From the NCBI GenBank assembly GCA_021800155.1, contig JAJYZG010000002.1, positions 1-64,000 of the forward strand: 64,000 nt of DNA. Reading direction: 5' to 3'. The translations under genes were made by a program, and so were the position numbers. Source of the DNA: a bacterium. Lineage in GTDB: Bacteria; Patescibacteriota; Saccharimonadia; Saccharimonadales; UBA4665. Shown here one piece after another: positions 18,740 to 27,446 of the stretch (position 1 is its first letter; each line of letters begins with the position of its first letter). Under the pieces are notes generated by a model. It did not search any database. It was given only the letters and a program-made list of their open reading frames with translations, and was not told the origin of the DNA.

Positions 18740-19291
18740 ATGAAACACATTGCCCAGATAGATATTGACAACCTCAAGCGTATACGCAAAAATGTAAGCT
18801 TATTTATAGGTGATTGTGCTAGAAAATATGACGCCATAGGCAGAGTGGTATTAGATATAGCTCCGCAAAATCATGAAGGTTCTGCACCTTACTTCAAGTT
18901 TGCTCATATTGATACTCTTGATATTGATCCTGAATCAAATGCAACATTCATTGCCGATATTTGCCAAGACAATTCATCGATCATTCCCAACAATACCTAT
19001 GATTTCATTGTGTGTACTGAAGTTTTAGAGCATACGCTACAGCCTTTTCATGCGGCAACCGAGATCCATCGTCTGCTTAAACCGGGTGGACTAGCTTTTG
19101 TGACAGTTCCTTTTAATTTGCGGATACACGGCCCCCTACCAGACTGTTGGAGGATAACTGAATATGGTTTAAGGTCTATTTTCAATAACTTCAAAGTCGT
19201 AGAAATTAATGCCCTCGAAGCTAAAGACAGGTTTTTAATGCCTATCCACTATACCCTAATTGCAGAAAAATATAATCTCAATGAGTCATGA
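18740..19291 (+). CDS. SAM-dependent methyltransferase (type 11)
   Basis: Predicted protein of 183 residues from ATG 18740; a TTG at 18728 adds four residues. The Rossmann core shows VVLDIAPQNH, the acidic strand IDTLDIDPESNATF, and YDFIVCTEVLEHTLQPF followed by RLLKPGGLAFVTVPF. It probably methylates a sugar of the glycan, perhaps as an end cap recognised by the Wzt-like ATPase. The 3' end overlaps the next glycosyltransferase by 4 bases. Confidence 0.87.
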   Translation: MKHIAQIDIDNLKRIRKNVSLFIGDCARKYDAIGRVVLDIAPQNHEGSAPYFKFAHIDTLDIDPESNATFIADICQDNSSIIPNNTYDFIVCTEVLEHTLQPFHAATEIHRLLKPGGLAFVTVPFNLRIHGPLPDCWRITEYGLRSIFNNFKVVEINALEAKDRFLMPIHYTLIAEKYNLNES

Positions 19292-21195
19292 GCGAACCCC
19301 TAGTTAGCATAATCAGCATTACCTATAATCAAGAAAACTATATTAAAGATGCGCTGAACAGCTTTTTGTCTCAGAATATAAATTTCCCACTGGAAATAAT
19401 AGTGGCAGACGACCACTCGAGTGACAAAACACCTATGATAATCAGCCAGTATCATGAGAAAAACCCTAATGTCTTAAAACCTGTACTAAGAAACAAAAAT
19501 GTTGGGGCGGTTAATAATTGTATATCTGCGATGCAAATGGCTCGAGGAAAGTATATAGCTCTATGCGAGGGTGACGATTACTGGACCTCCCCCAATAAAC
19601 TACAAAAACAAATTGATCTACTGGAAAGCAACCCCAAAATTTCTATTTGTTTCCATCCCGTTAAAGTGGTCTTTGAGGGGGGCTCTAAAAAAAGCTACAC
19701 AATACCGGATTCTTCAACGGGCCTTATTTTTAACACTAAGCGGCTTCTAAAGGCGAATTTTATTCAAACTAATTCGGTAGTGTATAGACGACAGAATTAT
19801 CGAAATATACCCAACAATATCATGCCACTGGATTGGTTCCTGCATCTATATCACGCTCAATTTGGAACAATCGGCTTTATAAATGAAGTAATGTCGGTTT
19901 ACAGAAGACATCCGGGAGGCATATGGTGGGATGAACAGTCTGCACCTACAAAAATTATTGAAAAATATGGAGGCGACATGCTCCGGTTTCACAAGGAAGT
20001 GCTAGCACTATATGGAGATAACCATACATATAAAAAAATCATCCTATCGAACGCCTGCAAACATACCATTGAGACAATAAGAGTTAAAGGAGAAAAGACT
20101 GCAAGAGAACTTCTTAAATCAATACCCGACTTTACATATGACATGTTCCAGTTTTCTGTAAATACAAATATGATTATATGCCGTGAATTGTCAATTGCTA
20201 AAGATAATAATCTAAAAAATCAGAATATAATTGATGAACTGTCGAATCGCAATAAAGCCTATGAAGAACAATTCGCAGCTATTCAGCGATCTAGAGCATA
20301 TAAGTTGTCAACCCACATTTCTTCGCTTACAAATATTAAAAAGCAGCTAAAGAAGAGAGCGAATAATGGATTAAAGCCCAACAGAAATGTTACTGTAGTT
20401 ATTCCTGTTTACGGAGATTGGAAATCTCTGCAGGTATGTATATTTTCTTTGCAGAAATATCTACCTGCTGGAAATTCTGTTTTACTTATAAATGACTGTG
20501 GGCCGGAAGTTGATTTTATTGAGAAAAAGATTATCAATAACATAAGCGATCTTGATTATAAATATTATAGGAATGACGAAAACCTTGGATTTATTAAGAC
20601 CTGTAACCGAGCAGTTTATGAGCTGGACAAGACCAAAAATGATATTTTACTTCTGAATAGCGACACGAAAGTAACTGAAGGATTTCTTGAGGATATGATC
20701 AAGGTGCTATATAGATCGAAGGACATAGCCTCTGTGTCGCCAAGAAGCAACAACGCCACAGTATTCTCGATTCCTTTTGAGGCTGCAACGGACTACAATT
20801 ATCCCCCTCAAAAATCATATGATATATATAAGAAAATAAGAGATAAATTACCCGAAGTATATGAAACACCAACCACACATGGATTTTGCATGTTAATAAA
20901 GAGAAGTGTAATTAATAAATATGGTCTTTTTGATGAAATTTACGGTAAAGGATACTGCGAAGAAAGTGATTTCTGCATGCGTGTTCGTAAACATGGCTAT
21001 ACCCACGCTATAGCCAACAGAGCATACGTTTTTCATTTTGGTTCAAAAAGCTTCACAAAAGAAGAAAGAGATAAACGAGTAGAAAATAATAACGTTATAT
21101 TATTTTCACGATATCCCGAATATGGCAAATTAGTTGACGATTATATAAAGAGAGAAGTACTTCCCGAACAGAACCTTATTAGACGCATTACATAA
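19288..21195 (+). CDS. Two-domain glycosyltransferase (GT2 + GT2)
   Basis: Predicted protein of 635 residues. The first GT2 domain (residues ~1-240) has VSIISITYNQENYIKDAL and the metal-site CEGDDYW. A helical linker with a coiled-coil-like stretch (~290-360) follows. The second GT2 domain (~370-620) has VTVVIPVYGDWKSLQ, LLLNSDTKV and the acceptor-site GYCEESDFCMRVRKHG. Bifunctional enzymes of this layout polymerise alternating linkages in some O-antigens. It is the last gene of the plus-strand exporter operon and its end overlaps the convergent gene by 8 bases. Confidence 0.88.
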   Translation: MSEPLVSIISITYNQENYIKDALNSFLSQNINFPLEIIVADDHSSDKTPMIISQYHEKNPNVLKPVLRNKNVGAVNNCISAMQMARGKYIALCEGDDYWTSPNKLQKQIDLLESNPKISICFHPVKVVFEGGSKKSYTIPDSSTGLIFNTKRLLKANFIQTNSVVYRRQNYRNIPNNIMPLDWFLHLYHAQFGTIGFINEVMSVYRRHPGGIWWDEQSAPTKIIEKYGGDMLRFHKEVLALYGDNHTYKKIILSNACKHTIETIRVKGEKTARELLKSIPDFTYDMFQFSVNTNMIICRELSIAKDNNLKNQNIIDELSNRNKAYEEQFAAIQRSRAYKLSTHISSLTNIKKQLKKRANNGLKPNRNVTVVIPVYGDWKSLQVCIFSLQKYLPAGNSVLLINDCGPEVDFIEKKIINNISDLDYKYYRNDENLGFIKTCNRAVYELDKTKNDILLLNSDTKVTEGFLEDMIKVLYRSKDIASVSPRSNNATVFSIPFEAATDYNYPPQKSYDIYKKIRDKLPEVYETPTTHGFCMLIKRSVINKYGLFDEIYGKGYCEESDFCMRVRKHGYTHAIANRAYVFHFGSKSFTKEERDKRVENNNVILFSRYPEYGKLVDDYIKREVLPEQNLIRRIT

Positions 21196-22531
21196 ACTTT
21201 TTTATTACTGTATAAGCGCGAACTACTGGATGAGAATTTATTTTTTCAATTTTGTTTTGTTGCTTGTCAATAACGGCATCTTTTTCTGCTAATGTTTTTT
21301 TTGTTCCGGATAACATAGCCTCATAATCGTTGACCACGCTGAGAAGGGGAGAAAGCGCAAGAGAATTCCTTTTTTTCGGCGCAGTCCTTATGTATTTTAA
21401 AAAATCTCTGTAACAGTTTTCTGGAGAAAAACGCGCAGCAACATCTTTAGCTGCGTAAGTTGATAGTTTTTTTGACAACTTAGGATCTTCTATTAATTCT
21501 CTCATTTTGTTTGCTAAATCATTTGCGTCTCTTAGCTTATAAAGTAGCCCATTCTTTCTGTTGCTGACTATTTCTGATGTTCCTGCGTCATCCGCACCTA
21601 TTACAGGCTTTCCTAGCTGCATGGCTTCCACTGTCACTAAACCAAAGGCTTCTGCCTCCGAACACATTAACATAGCATCAGCATATTGGATGTATGAAGC
21701 AGGATTCTTAACAACACCAAGAAAATGAATTCTATCATTAAGTTTCTCGGTTTCAATATACTGACGAAGATGCTCATAGTATCCATTATCTAAAGGCGCA
21801 CCAATGATAGATAACTCCGCATCAATACCTCTTTCTCGTAGTAGTTTAATTGCTACCACAGCATCTTCTTGGCCCTTGCGTTCAATAATAGAGCCAACCA
21901 TAATAAATTTATTATTTTTATTAATAAAAGGTGTTTTCATATTTTTATCCGGAATTCTCTTTTTGGTTAGGGGATATACAATTCCCGGGTAATCGTTAAA
22001 AATAAATTGATTGGCATAAAAGGAAGCCGTGTATTTAGAGTTGCAAAATATCTTATCGGACAGTTCGTCTATCGTCCTGACTGTCTCTTCCCAGCTCAAG
22101 AACGTTTTAAAGTCCAGTGCAAGCTCGTGTAAAAACCATACATGCGGTAAGTTTGTGAGAGCTGCGGCATACGCCATCCATGGAGCTGCAATAGTATTAG
22201 TCATGCACATTCGCGGTTTCATTTTTCTTATGGTACTAATCATTCCAACAAGAACATTTGATGTGTAGTCATCATTTGTAAACTTAAAATCCGCAGGATC
22301 AGCTTTTCCCAGTACCCACCATGGTTGAGGGGTATATGAGATACTTACTTTAGGGAGTGTTTTTCTTAATGATCTAGTAAAATCACCATCATAAGGAGAA
22401 ACTACATGTATAGACACGCCCTCCTTATCTAGATAATCTAACATCGATAATAGTGCTACTTCTGCGCCACCACTAAGTTCGGCTGAATGAGCCGCTATTA
22501 GAAGGTCGGTACCATTATGAGAACTACTCAC
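21188..22531 (-). CDS. Glycosyltransferase family 4
   Basis: Predicted protein of 447 residues with a GT-B fold. The N-terminal HSAELSGGAEVALLSMLDYL glycine loop and the C-terminal FIMVGSIIERKGQEDAV plus EX7E motif CSEAEAFGLVTVEAMQLG are typical of GT4. The last ~60 residues form a charged coiled-coil-like tail (LAEKDAVIDKQQNKIEKI). It is the last gene of a three-gene minus-strand operon, overlapping its upstream partner by 8 bases. Sugar specificity is unknown. Confidence 0.88.
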   Translation of the reverse strand: MSSSHNGTDLLIAAHSAELSGGAEVALLSMLDYLDKEGVSIHVVSPYDGDFTRSLRKTLPKVSISYTPQPWWVLGKADPADFKFTNDDYTSNVLVGMISTIRKMKPRMCMTNTIAAPWMAYAAALTNLPHVWFLHELALDFKTFLSWEETVRTIDELSDKIFCNSKYTASFYANQFIFNDYPGIVYPLTKKRIPDKNMKTPFINKNNKFIMVGSIIERKGQEDAVVAIKLLRERGIDAELSIIGAPLDNGYYEHLRQYIETEKLNDRIHFLGVVKNPASYIQYADAMLMCSEAEAFGLVTVEAMQLGKPVIGADDAGTSEIVSNRKNGLLYKLRDANDLANKMRELIEDPKLSKKLSTYAAKDVAARFSPENCYRDFLKYIRTAPKKRNSLALSPLLSVVNDYEAMLSGTKKTLAEKDAVIDKQQNKIEKINSHPVVRAYTVIKKFM

Positions 22532-24992
22532 TATTTATCTCTTGCTTGTATCTTTCTGGAAGTTCGTTAGATGTCCATGATGTTATAGACTTATTTGAAT
22601 GTTTATTATAAAACACATCTTCCTCTGTTTGTAATTTAGGATTTACATACCAGGGCATATGTCGAATGAGATAAGGCGCTCCAGTTCTTAAACTTGGGTG
22701 CAAAGTGTAGTTGTAAGTAAAAGGTTTATACATTGCGAAAGTTGTGTCCACTCCAGCCTCATATACCCCCGGTATCAATTCGTTTTTCCAGAATTGCCCC
22801 TCCCACGTCTTAACCTCCTTTTTTAGAGGATAATAGTCCGGAATGTCATCGATCTTTAGTCCTAGGCCAACCTTTTCATATTTTAGAAACTGTAGGTGAA
22901 TATTTGCTAGATGCTTTAACACATCAGGAGGGCACTCAGAATCAGGCAAGACATCTGGGTCAGTAACAATGTAGTAACTTTCCGGCACAAGAATCCGCAC
23001 AATATCAAGCACCCAGGGTGATGTATGTCCGATATTTCGTCTTAGCTCCAGAACTTGATATGGGCTATTGTCGTAGTATTTTAATAGAGGTGGATAGTTG
23101 GAAAAATTATCAATAAAGACTATTTTCGTTAAGCCTAGTTTCTCAAGCCAAAGTACAAGCTGGCTCAATGTGTTTATGCGCTGATAACATATAACAAAAA
23201 CAGGAATGTCTGTTAAATGCGATAAGTTTTGTTGACTAAGTTCCTTAATTCTGTCCAAGGAAACACCTTGACGGGAATTATTAATAAATTTGTTGAGGTA
23301 CTCCTCGTTTTTAATATGCATTAATTCAGTGGTTAGCTTTTTACGGTTCATGAGAGCTACATACAAAAAAAGATTTTTTAACCTAGCTAGTTTTAATCGT
23401 AGTGGAACCCGTTTGTTTATACTCCACCTTATTAGTGTATAGAGCTGAAGAACTCTATGGTGATGATCTAAATATCTAGTAAACCTAGATCTATTTCTAG
23501 TTTTTAAAAGCTCATTATTATAGCTTATAGCGTCTTTTATGGGGGTCAAATCTTTAGGTTTTAAACATTTTTTTGGTAATGTTCCCTTAAGTTTTCTGTC
23601 AATTTGGGCATATATAAGAGTGTCATAAATGTTTTTAACTATAGATTGGGATCTGCCATGAAATCCTCCTATAGACTGGTAGTAATTCTTTTCGATTAAA
23701 AGTGCATTTTTCCCATTCGTAAATACGTGGATTTTCTTTTTGTGAGCATTCTTAGAAAGAAACTTTTGATAATCTCGCAGATCGCTTAAAGCATTTGCAT
23801 CACCTACTAATATCCATTGCATTCGTGAAACTATACAACCTAGGTTTATAGATGGAGAAACGAAATACCCCATGTCCTCTACTAACCTGAAATTACTTAA
23901 GTGGGCAGCCTTAACAATATTTTTCTTATTGGATACCACAAATATATATTCGTGAAGTGGATTAGGATCATCAACAAGATTGCGAGCCAAATATTTATCG
24001 GTGCAGTCGATGACTATACTAAATCTCACTTGCTCCTCTAGATAAATTTTACAAACACCTTTATTACCTAGGTTATTTTGCAGTTTATGCCTACAATAAA
24101 TATTTGGTATTAAATAGATAATATTCCAAAGAACAGCTTTAGTATAAGCAAGACCTAACCTGCGACAGCTTTTACTAAAAGGTATTTTTAGAATAGACTT
24201 TAAAAAATCCAGGTAATAGTTATATAGGAAACATGCTAAGTATCTTCCTTCGAAGTTACGTAGAGCATACATATATCGATTTCGAAAGATGTGGTAGTAA
24301 AAGAAAAATGAACCTTCTTTAGCTCCAGAACTGGCACCATTGCGATGCCATATCATTACTTTAGGATTATATAACACTTTATAGCCAGCTCGTTTCATTC
24401 TAGCGAAGAGATCGGTCTCTTCGTAATATGCGAAAAACGGCTTATACAGATAACCCACGCTGTCAATTGCGCTTCGCCGAACTATAACTGCCGATCCCGA
24501 CACACTATTGACTTCCTGTATTGCATTATAGTCTTGTGATTGAAGATGAGTTTCGCCAGTAGAAACAGATACTTCGAGATAAGAATAAAATTGATTAGTT
24601 TCGTCCAGTACAGGTGATGAGTCATCCCAAAAATAAGATCGCCCGCCCACTACCGCTACTCGTTTATCTTCAAAAAGCGAAAGACTTTGTTTTAGGTAGT
24701 CGCTTTTAATTACAGCATCATTATTTAATAAAAGAATAAATTCACCATTTGCGACCTCAAATCCGTCGAGTTGGCCACCAGTAAAACCACGATTAACCTT
24801 GTTGTCAATATATTTAATATCTTTCAGAGAACTAAGATATTTTTTTTCTGCGATACTAGAACCGTTATCTACAATAATCACTTCATAGTTTGGATAATCC
24901 AAGGTGCGAACGTGTTCTAGGCATATCTTTGTATATTCTAAGCCATTCCAATTTAAGATAATAACTGATACCAAGGGATGATATGAAGCCAT
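22524..24992 (-). CDS. Large multidomain glycosyltransferase (N-terminal GT2, C-terminal GT-like)
   Basis: Predicted protein of 822 residues. Residues ~1-270 are a WbbL-like GT2 domain: VSVIILNWNGLEYTKICLEH, LLLNNDAVIKSD and FFAYYEETDLFARMKRAGY. Residues ~330-470 are unassigned, and ~480-580 are very basic. Residues ~590-822 contain a second GT-A-like region (FVICYQRINTLSQLVLWLEK, then YYIVTDPDVLPDSECP with a DxD-like TDPD). This C-terminal part resembles small glycosyltransferases found alone elsewhere. It probably adds two sugars in succession. It overlaps its upstream neighbour by one base. Confidence 0.82.
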   Translation of the reverse strand: MASYHPLVSVIILNWNGLEYTKICLEHVRTLDYPNYEVIIVDNGSSIAEKKYLSSLKDIKYIDNKVNRGFTGGQLDGFEVANGEFILLLNNDAVIKSDYLKQSLSLFEDKRVAVVGGRSYFWDDSSPVLDETNQFYSYLEVSVSTGETHLQSQDYNAIQEVNSVSGSAVIVRRSAIDSVGYLYKPFFAYYEETDLFARMKRAGYKVLYNPKVMIWHRNGASSGAKEGSFFFYYHIFRNRYMYALRNFEGRYLACFLYNYYLDFLKSILKIPFSKSCRRLGLAYTKAVLWNIIYLIPNIYCRHKLQNNLGNKGVCKIYLEEQVRFSIVIDCTDKYLARNLVDDPNPLHEYIFVVSNKKNIVKAAHLSNFRLVEDMGYFVSPSINLGCIVSRMQWILVGDANALSDLRDYQKFLSKNAHKKKIHVFTNGKNALLIEKNYYQSIGGFHGRSQSIVKNIYDTLIYAQIDRKLKGTLPKKCLKPKDLTPIKDAISYNNELLKTRNRSRFTRYLDHHHRVLQLYTLIRWSINKRVPLRLKLARLKNLFLYVALMNRKKLTTELMHIKNEEYLNKFINNSRQGVSLDRIKELSQQNLSHLTDIPVFVICYQRINTLSQLVLWLEKLGLTKIVFIDNFSNYPPLLKYYDNSPYQVLELRRNIGHTSPWVLDIVRILVPESYYIVTDPDVLPDSECPPDVLKHLANIHLQFLKYEKVGLGLKIDDIPDYYPLKKEVKTWEGQFWKNELIPGVYEAGVDTTFAMYKPFTYNYTLHPSLRTGAPYLIRHMPWYVNPKLQTEEDVFYNKHSNKSITSWTSNELPERYKQEINSE

Positions 24993-26338
24993 TAGTTGGA
25001 TAAGTTAAGAGCTTTTATAATTATACGTTTAACATACTTTGGCATTATTCTTTTAGCTCCTGATAGAAGCAAGTTTCTGTTTGTGGGTACGCTAGCAGGT
25101 TTGCGATTAAGTCTATTAAGATCTTTTATAAGGTAGTCATGTAGAGGTTTAAGTGTTACATTCCAATCAAACTCAGGTCTTATAGCAATAATATTTTTCC
25201 TTAATTTGTTATTTACTCCGGGGTTCAATATATCTAGGATCGCCTGTTCAATTGATGCAACATCTCCAGGAGGCACCACTATACCTAAGTTGTTAGGTTT
25301 GATCACTTCATCTGAGAAGTAGTCTCCTGCAGTCGATATTGTAGGCAGCCCTACCAATATATGATCTAAAATGCGGGTCCTATGAGACACTTCAGTCTCC
25401 ATAGAATCTTTATGAATACTGATTGCCGCATCTGCTTCAAGTAAATAATCAAGCCTATCATTATATTTAACCCAACCTTCATTAAAAAAAACTGTCTTGT
25501 TTAATAGGCCATTATCTTTAGCCATCCTTTTTGTTTTAGTAGCCTCGAGCATTTTTGGTATAGAAGAATTCGGATGATTAGTGCCAAGAAACAACAGCTT
25601 AATGTCGGGTCTGTTTGCAGACAGATTTGCCATTGCTTTTATTAAAGATAGTCCATCAAAATGCTCCCAAATTCCTCCAGTCCATAATAAAACCTTGTCC
25701 GATTTACCTATTCCAGATATGCACCCTTTTATTACAGGATTGCCGACCGTTTGTTTAATGCCAGTATCTATACCCATAGGAGAATAAATAAACCTATCAT
25801 ATACAGGTCTACTCATGTATTCCGATGGTTTTATTTGTCCTGATCCAAATATAAAACCTAGCCAAAAGTCTTTTTGTCTTCGGTTTGAAAATAAAAATAG
25901 ATCTCCGTTTTCGAAGAAAAGTCTATACATTGATATAGAACGTAGAAATTCAAAATTTGTAGATGCCTTAATTTTTTTTTGACTAAATATGTGTGATGCT
26001 AAATTTTCGACAGGAACAGGTGCATAAATATCGAAAACCAAAAATATATTATTTTCATTGCAATATTTGATCATACTTTCATTTAACCAGAGCGCTATTA
26101 TAACCTCTTGATAGTTAAAGTCTTTTTCAAAATTATTGGAGTCTATGCTGACAATGGAATAGTGTCTCTCTAATTTATCGTCAGGTAAGTATGAAGGATC
26201 AAAAAAACCAACAGTTACATCGAAAGAACTTGATAGGGCTTGTGCCATATAATGATAACGTATGCCCGGACCAGCCATGCTGCTTCCAATTTTATCGTGT
26301 GATATAATTAAAACTTTTCTTTTTTTCCCAACATTCAT
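24992..26338 (-). CDS. Glycosyltransferase family 4
   Basis: Predicted protein of 448 residues with GT-B features: ISHDKIGSSMAGPGIRYHYMAQAL at the N terminus (the glycine loop that contacts the acceptor), VLLWTGGIWEHFDGL in the middle, and a C-terminal donor site (HRTRILDHILVGLPTISTAGDYFSDE). The EX7E motif is not classical. It is the first gene of the three-gene minus-strand operon. Coding is strongly AT-rich compared with genes outside 14-29 kb. Confidence 0.85.
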   Translation of the reverse strand: MNVGKKRKVLIISHDKIGSSMAGPGIRYHYMAQALSSSFDVTVGFFDPSYLPDDKLERHYSIVSIDSNNFEKDFNYQEVIIALWLNESMIKYCNENNIFLVFDIYAPVPVENLASHIFSQKKIKASTNFEFLRSISMYRLFFENGDLFLFSNRRQKDFWLGFIFGSGQIKPSEYMSRPVYDRFIYSPMGIDTGIKQTVGNPVIKGCISGIGKSDKVLLWTGGIWEHFDGLSLIKAMANLSANRPDIKLLFLGTNHPNSSIPKMLEATKTKRMAKDNGLLNKTVFFNEGWVKYNDRLDYLLEADAAISIHKDSMETEVSHRTRILDHILVGLPTISTAGDYFSDEVIKPNNLGIVVPPGDVASIEQAILDILNPGVNNKLRKNIIAIRPEFDWNVTLKPLHDYLIKDLNRLNRKPASVPTNRNLLLSGAKRIMPKYVKRIIIKALNLSN

Positions 26339-26366
26339 TTTATATAAATTTTATCTTACATGGAGC

Positions 26367-26711
26367 CTAAATTCTAGAACCAAACACAACCCGCGTTAAG
26401 TCTAGCTGTTTGTTAGGGTTCTGCAAACACCAATCGTAAACTTCCTGGGGTGTATACCAATTCAGCCTTCTAATTAGCTTGTTGTTTAGTTCCCATGCAA
26501 TGTTATATAGCTCTTTCTGGTTAAGATTATGGATGCCACTATGTTTGGGTAGATAGACCCCAAGTTTACGGCTACTGTTCTCGTTAGCCCCACGCTGCCA
26601 GCTGGAGTATGGATCGACTATCCGGCAATTTTGTTTCTTGTCTTCCTTTAGCTAGGCTAGTAGTTGGTCCCCGATGATGGTTTCATAGCACTTTTCATAG
26701 CGAGAACTAGG
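26367..26711 (-). pseudogene. Remnant of an IS30-family transposase (3' part)
   Basis: Reading the minus strand from 26711 to the stop at 26367-26369 gives a frame with the IS30 signature VDPYSSWQRGANENSSRKLG and continues through IAWELNNKLIRRLNWYTPQEVYDWCL, the end of the DDE transposase. A TAG at 26653-26655 interrupts the frame, and the N-terminal half including the first catalytic aspartates is missing. It is therefore a decayed insertion sequence. It lies at the edge of the AT-rich polysaccharide block and supports past rearrangement there. Confidence 0.82.
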
Positions 26712-26852
26712 GTAACACTATTAGTGTCTAACTGGTAATATTCGGTAACATTATTTATGATCTAAGAGGTGCGGGCGGGTAGATTGTATATCTAGAATAC
26801 TGTAATATAGAAAGGTAAACACAAAATAAAATCCATCGAGGCTTAAGGTTGC

Positions 26853-26858
26853 TATACA
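26853..26858 (+). promoter_or_regulatory. -10 box of the secreted-protein pair (leaderless type)
   Basis: TATACA at 26853-26858, with TGC before it (extended -10), is 9 bases upstream of the ATG at 26868. There is no ribosome-binding site, so the message is probably leaderless. Confidence 0.45.
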
Positions 26859-26867
26859 AACCCGAAT

Positions 26868-27446
26868 ATGAAAAGGAAAAATCATACCTACATCTATGTT
26901 GTTGCTACGACTGTCGCGATTGCGATGGTACTAACAGGGTCTCTTTTGTATAGGCACTATAATAACAAACCTAATATTAACTCCAAGGTGATAAAAACAA
27001 TAAAAAGTAGCCCTAAGACAAGTTCCAGTCCAAATAATCCAAAGACTTCTGCAAACACAAGCGGAAGTGCCAATAATGGTAGCAGTTCAATCTCAACAGA
27101 CAATTCCGCAAATTCTTCATCGGGTCATGCTAACCTTATTGCGCCTAGCGGAATTTTTGTAAGTAATCATAACCCAGACCTAAGTGGTTACCCATACCCA
27201 AGCGAAGAAGCGTCAACTTGCAACACTTCTCCAGGAGCAAGCTGCTATATTAAGTTTGTTGGGCCTAACGGGCAAGTTAAATCTTTACCTACTCAAACAA
27301 CCAACTCAAGCGGATCAACTTCATGGACATGGGATGTTTATAGCTCTGGATTTACAGTAGGTAAATGGCAAATAACAGCAGTAGTAAGCCTTGATGGTAC
27401 CACCAAAACAACAACCGACAGTATGGATTTAAATGTACAGCAATGA
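26868..27446 (+). CDS. Membrane-anchored Ser/Thr-rich protein with Ig-like domain
   Basis: Predicted protein of 192 residues with no named family. A single N-terminal transmembrane segment (residues ~8-26) is followed by a low-complexity Ser/Asn/Thr/Pro linker (~35-90) and a compact C-terminal domain (~100-190) whose strand pattern (SCYIKFVGPNGQVKSL, SGSTSWTWDVYS, GKWQITAVVSLDG) resembles bacterial immunoglobulin-like folds. Probably exposed at the cell surface. Its stop overlaps the next gene by 4 bases, so the two likely act together. Confidence 0.75.
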   Translation: MKRKNHTYIYVVATTVAIAMVLTGSLLYRHYNNKPNINSKVIKTIKSSPKTSSSPNNPKTSANTSGSANNGSSSISTDNSANSSSGHANLIAPSGIFVSNHNPDLSGYPYPSEEASTCNTSPGASCYIKFVGPNGQVKSLPTQTTNSSGSTSWTWDVYSSGFTVGKWQITAVVSLDGTTKTTTDSMDLNVQQ

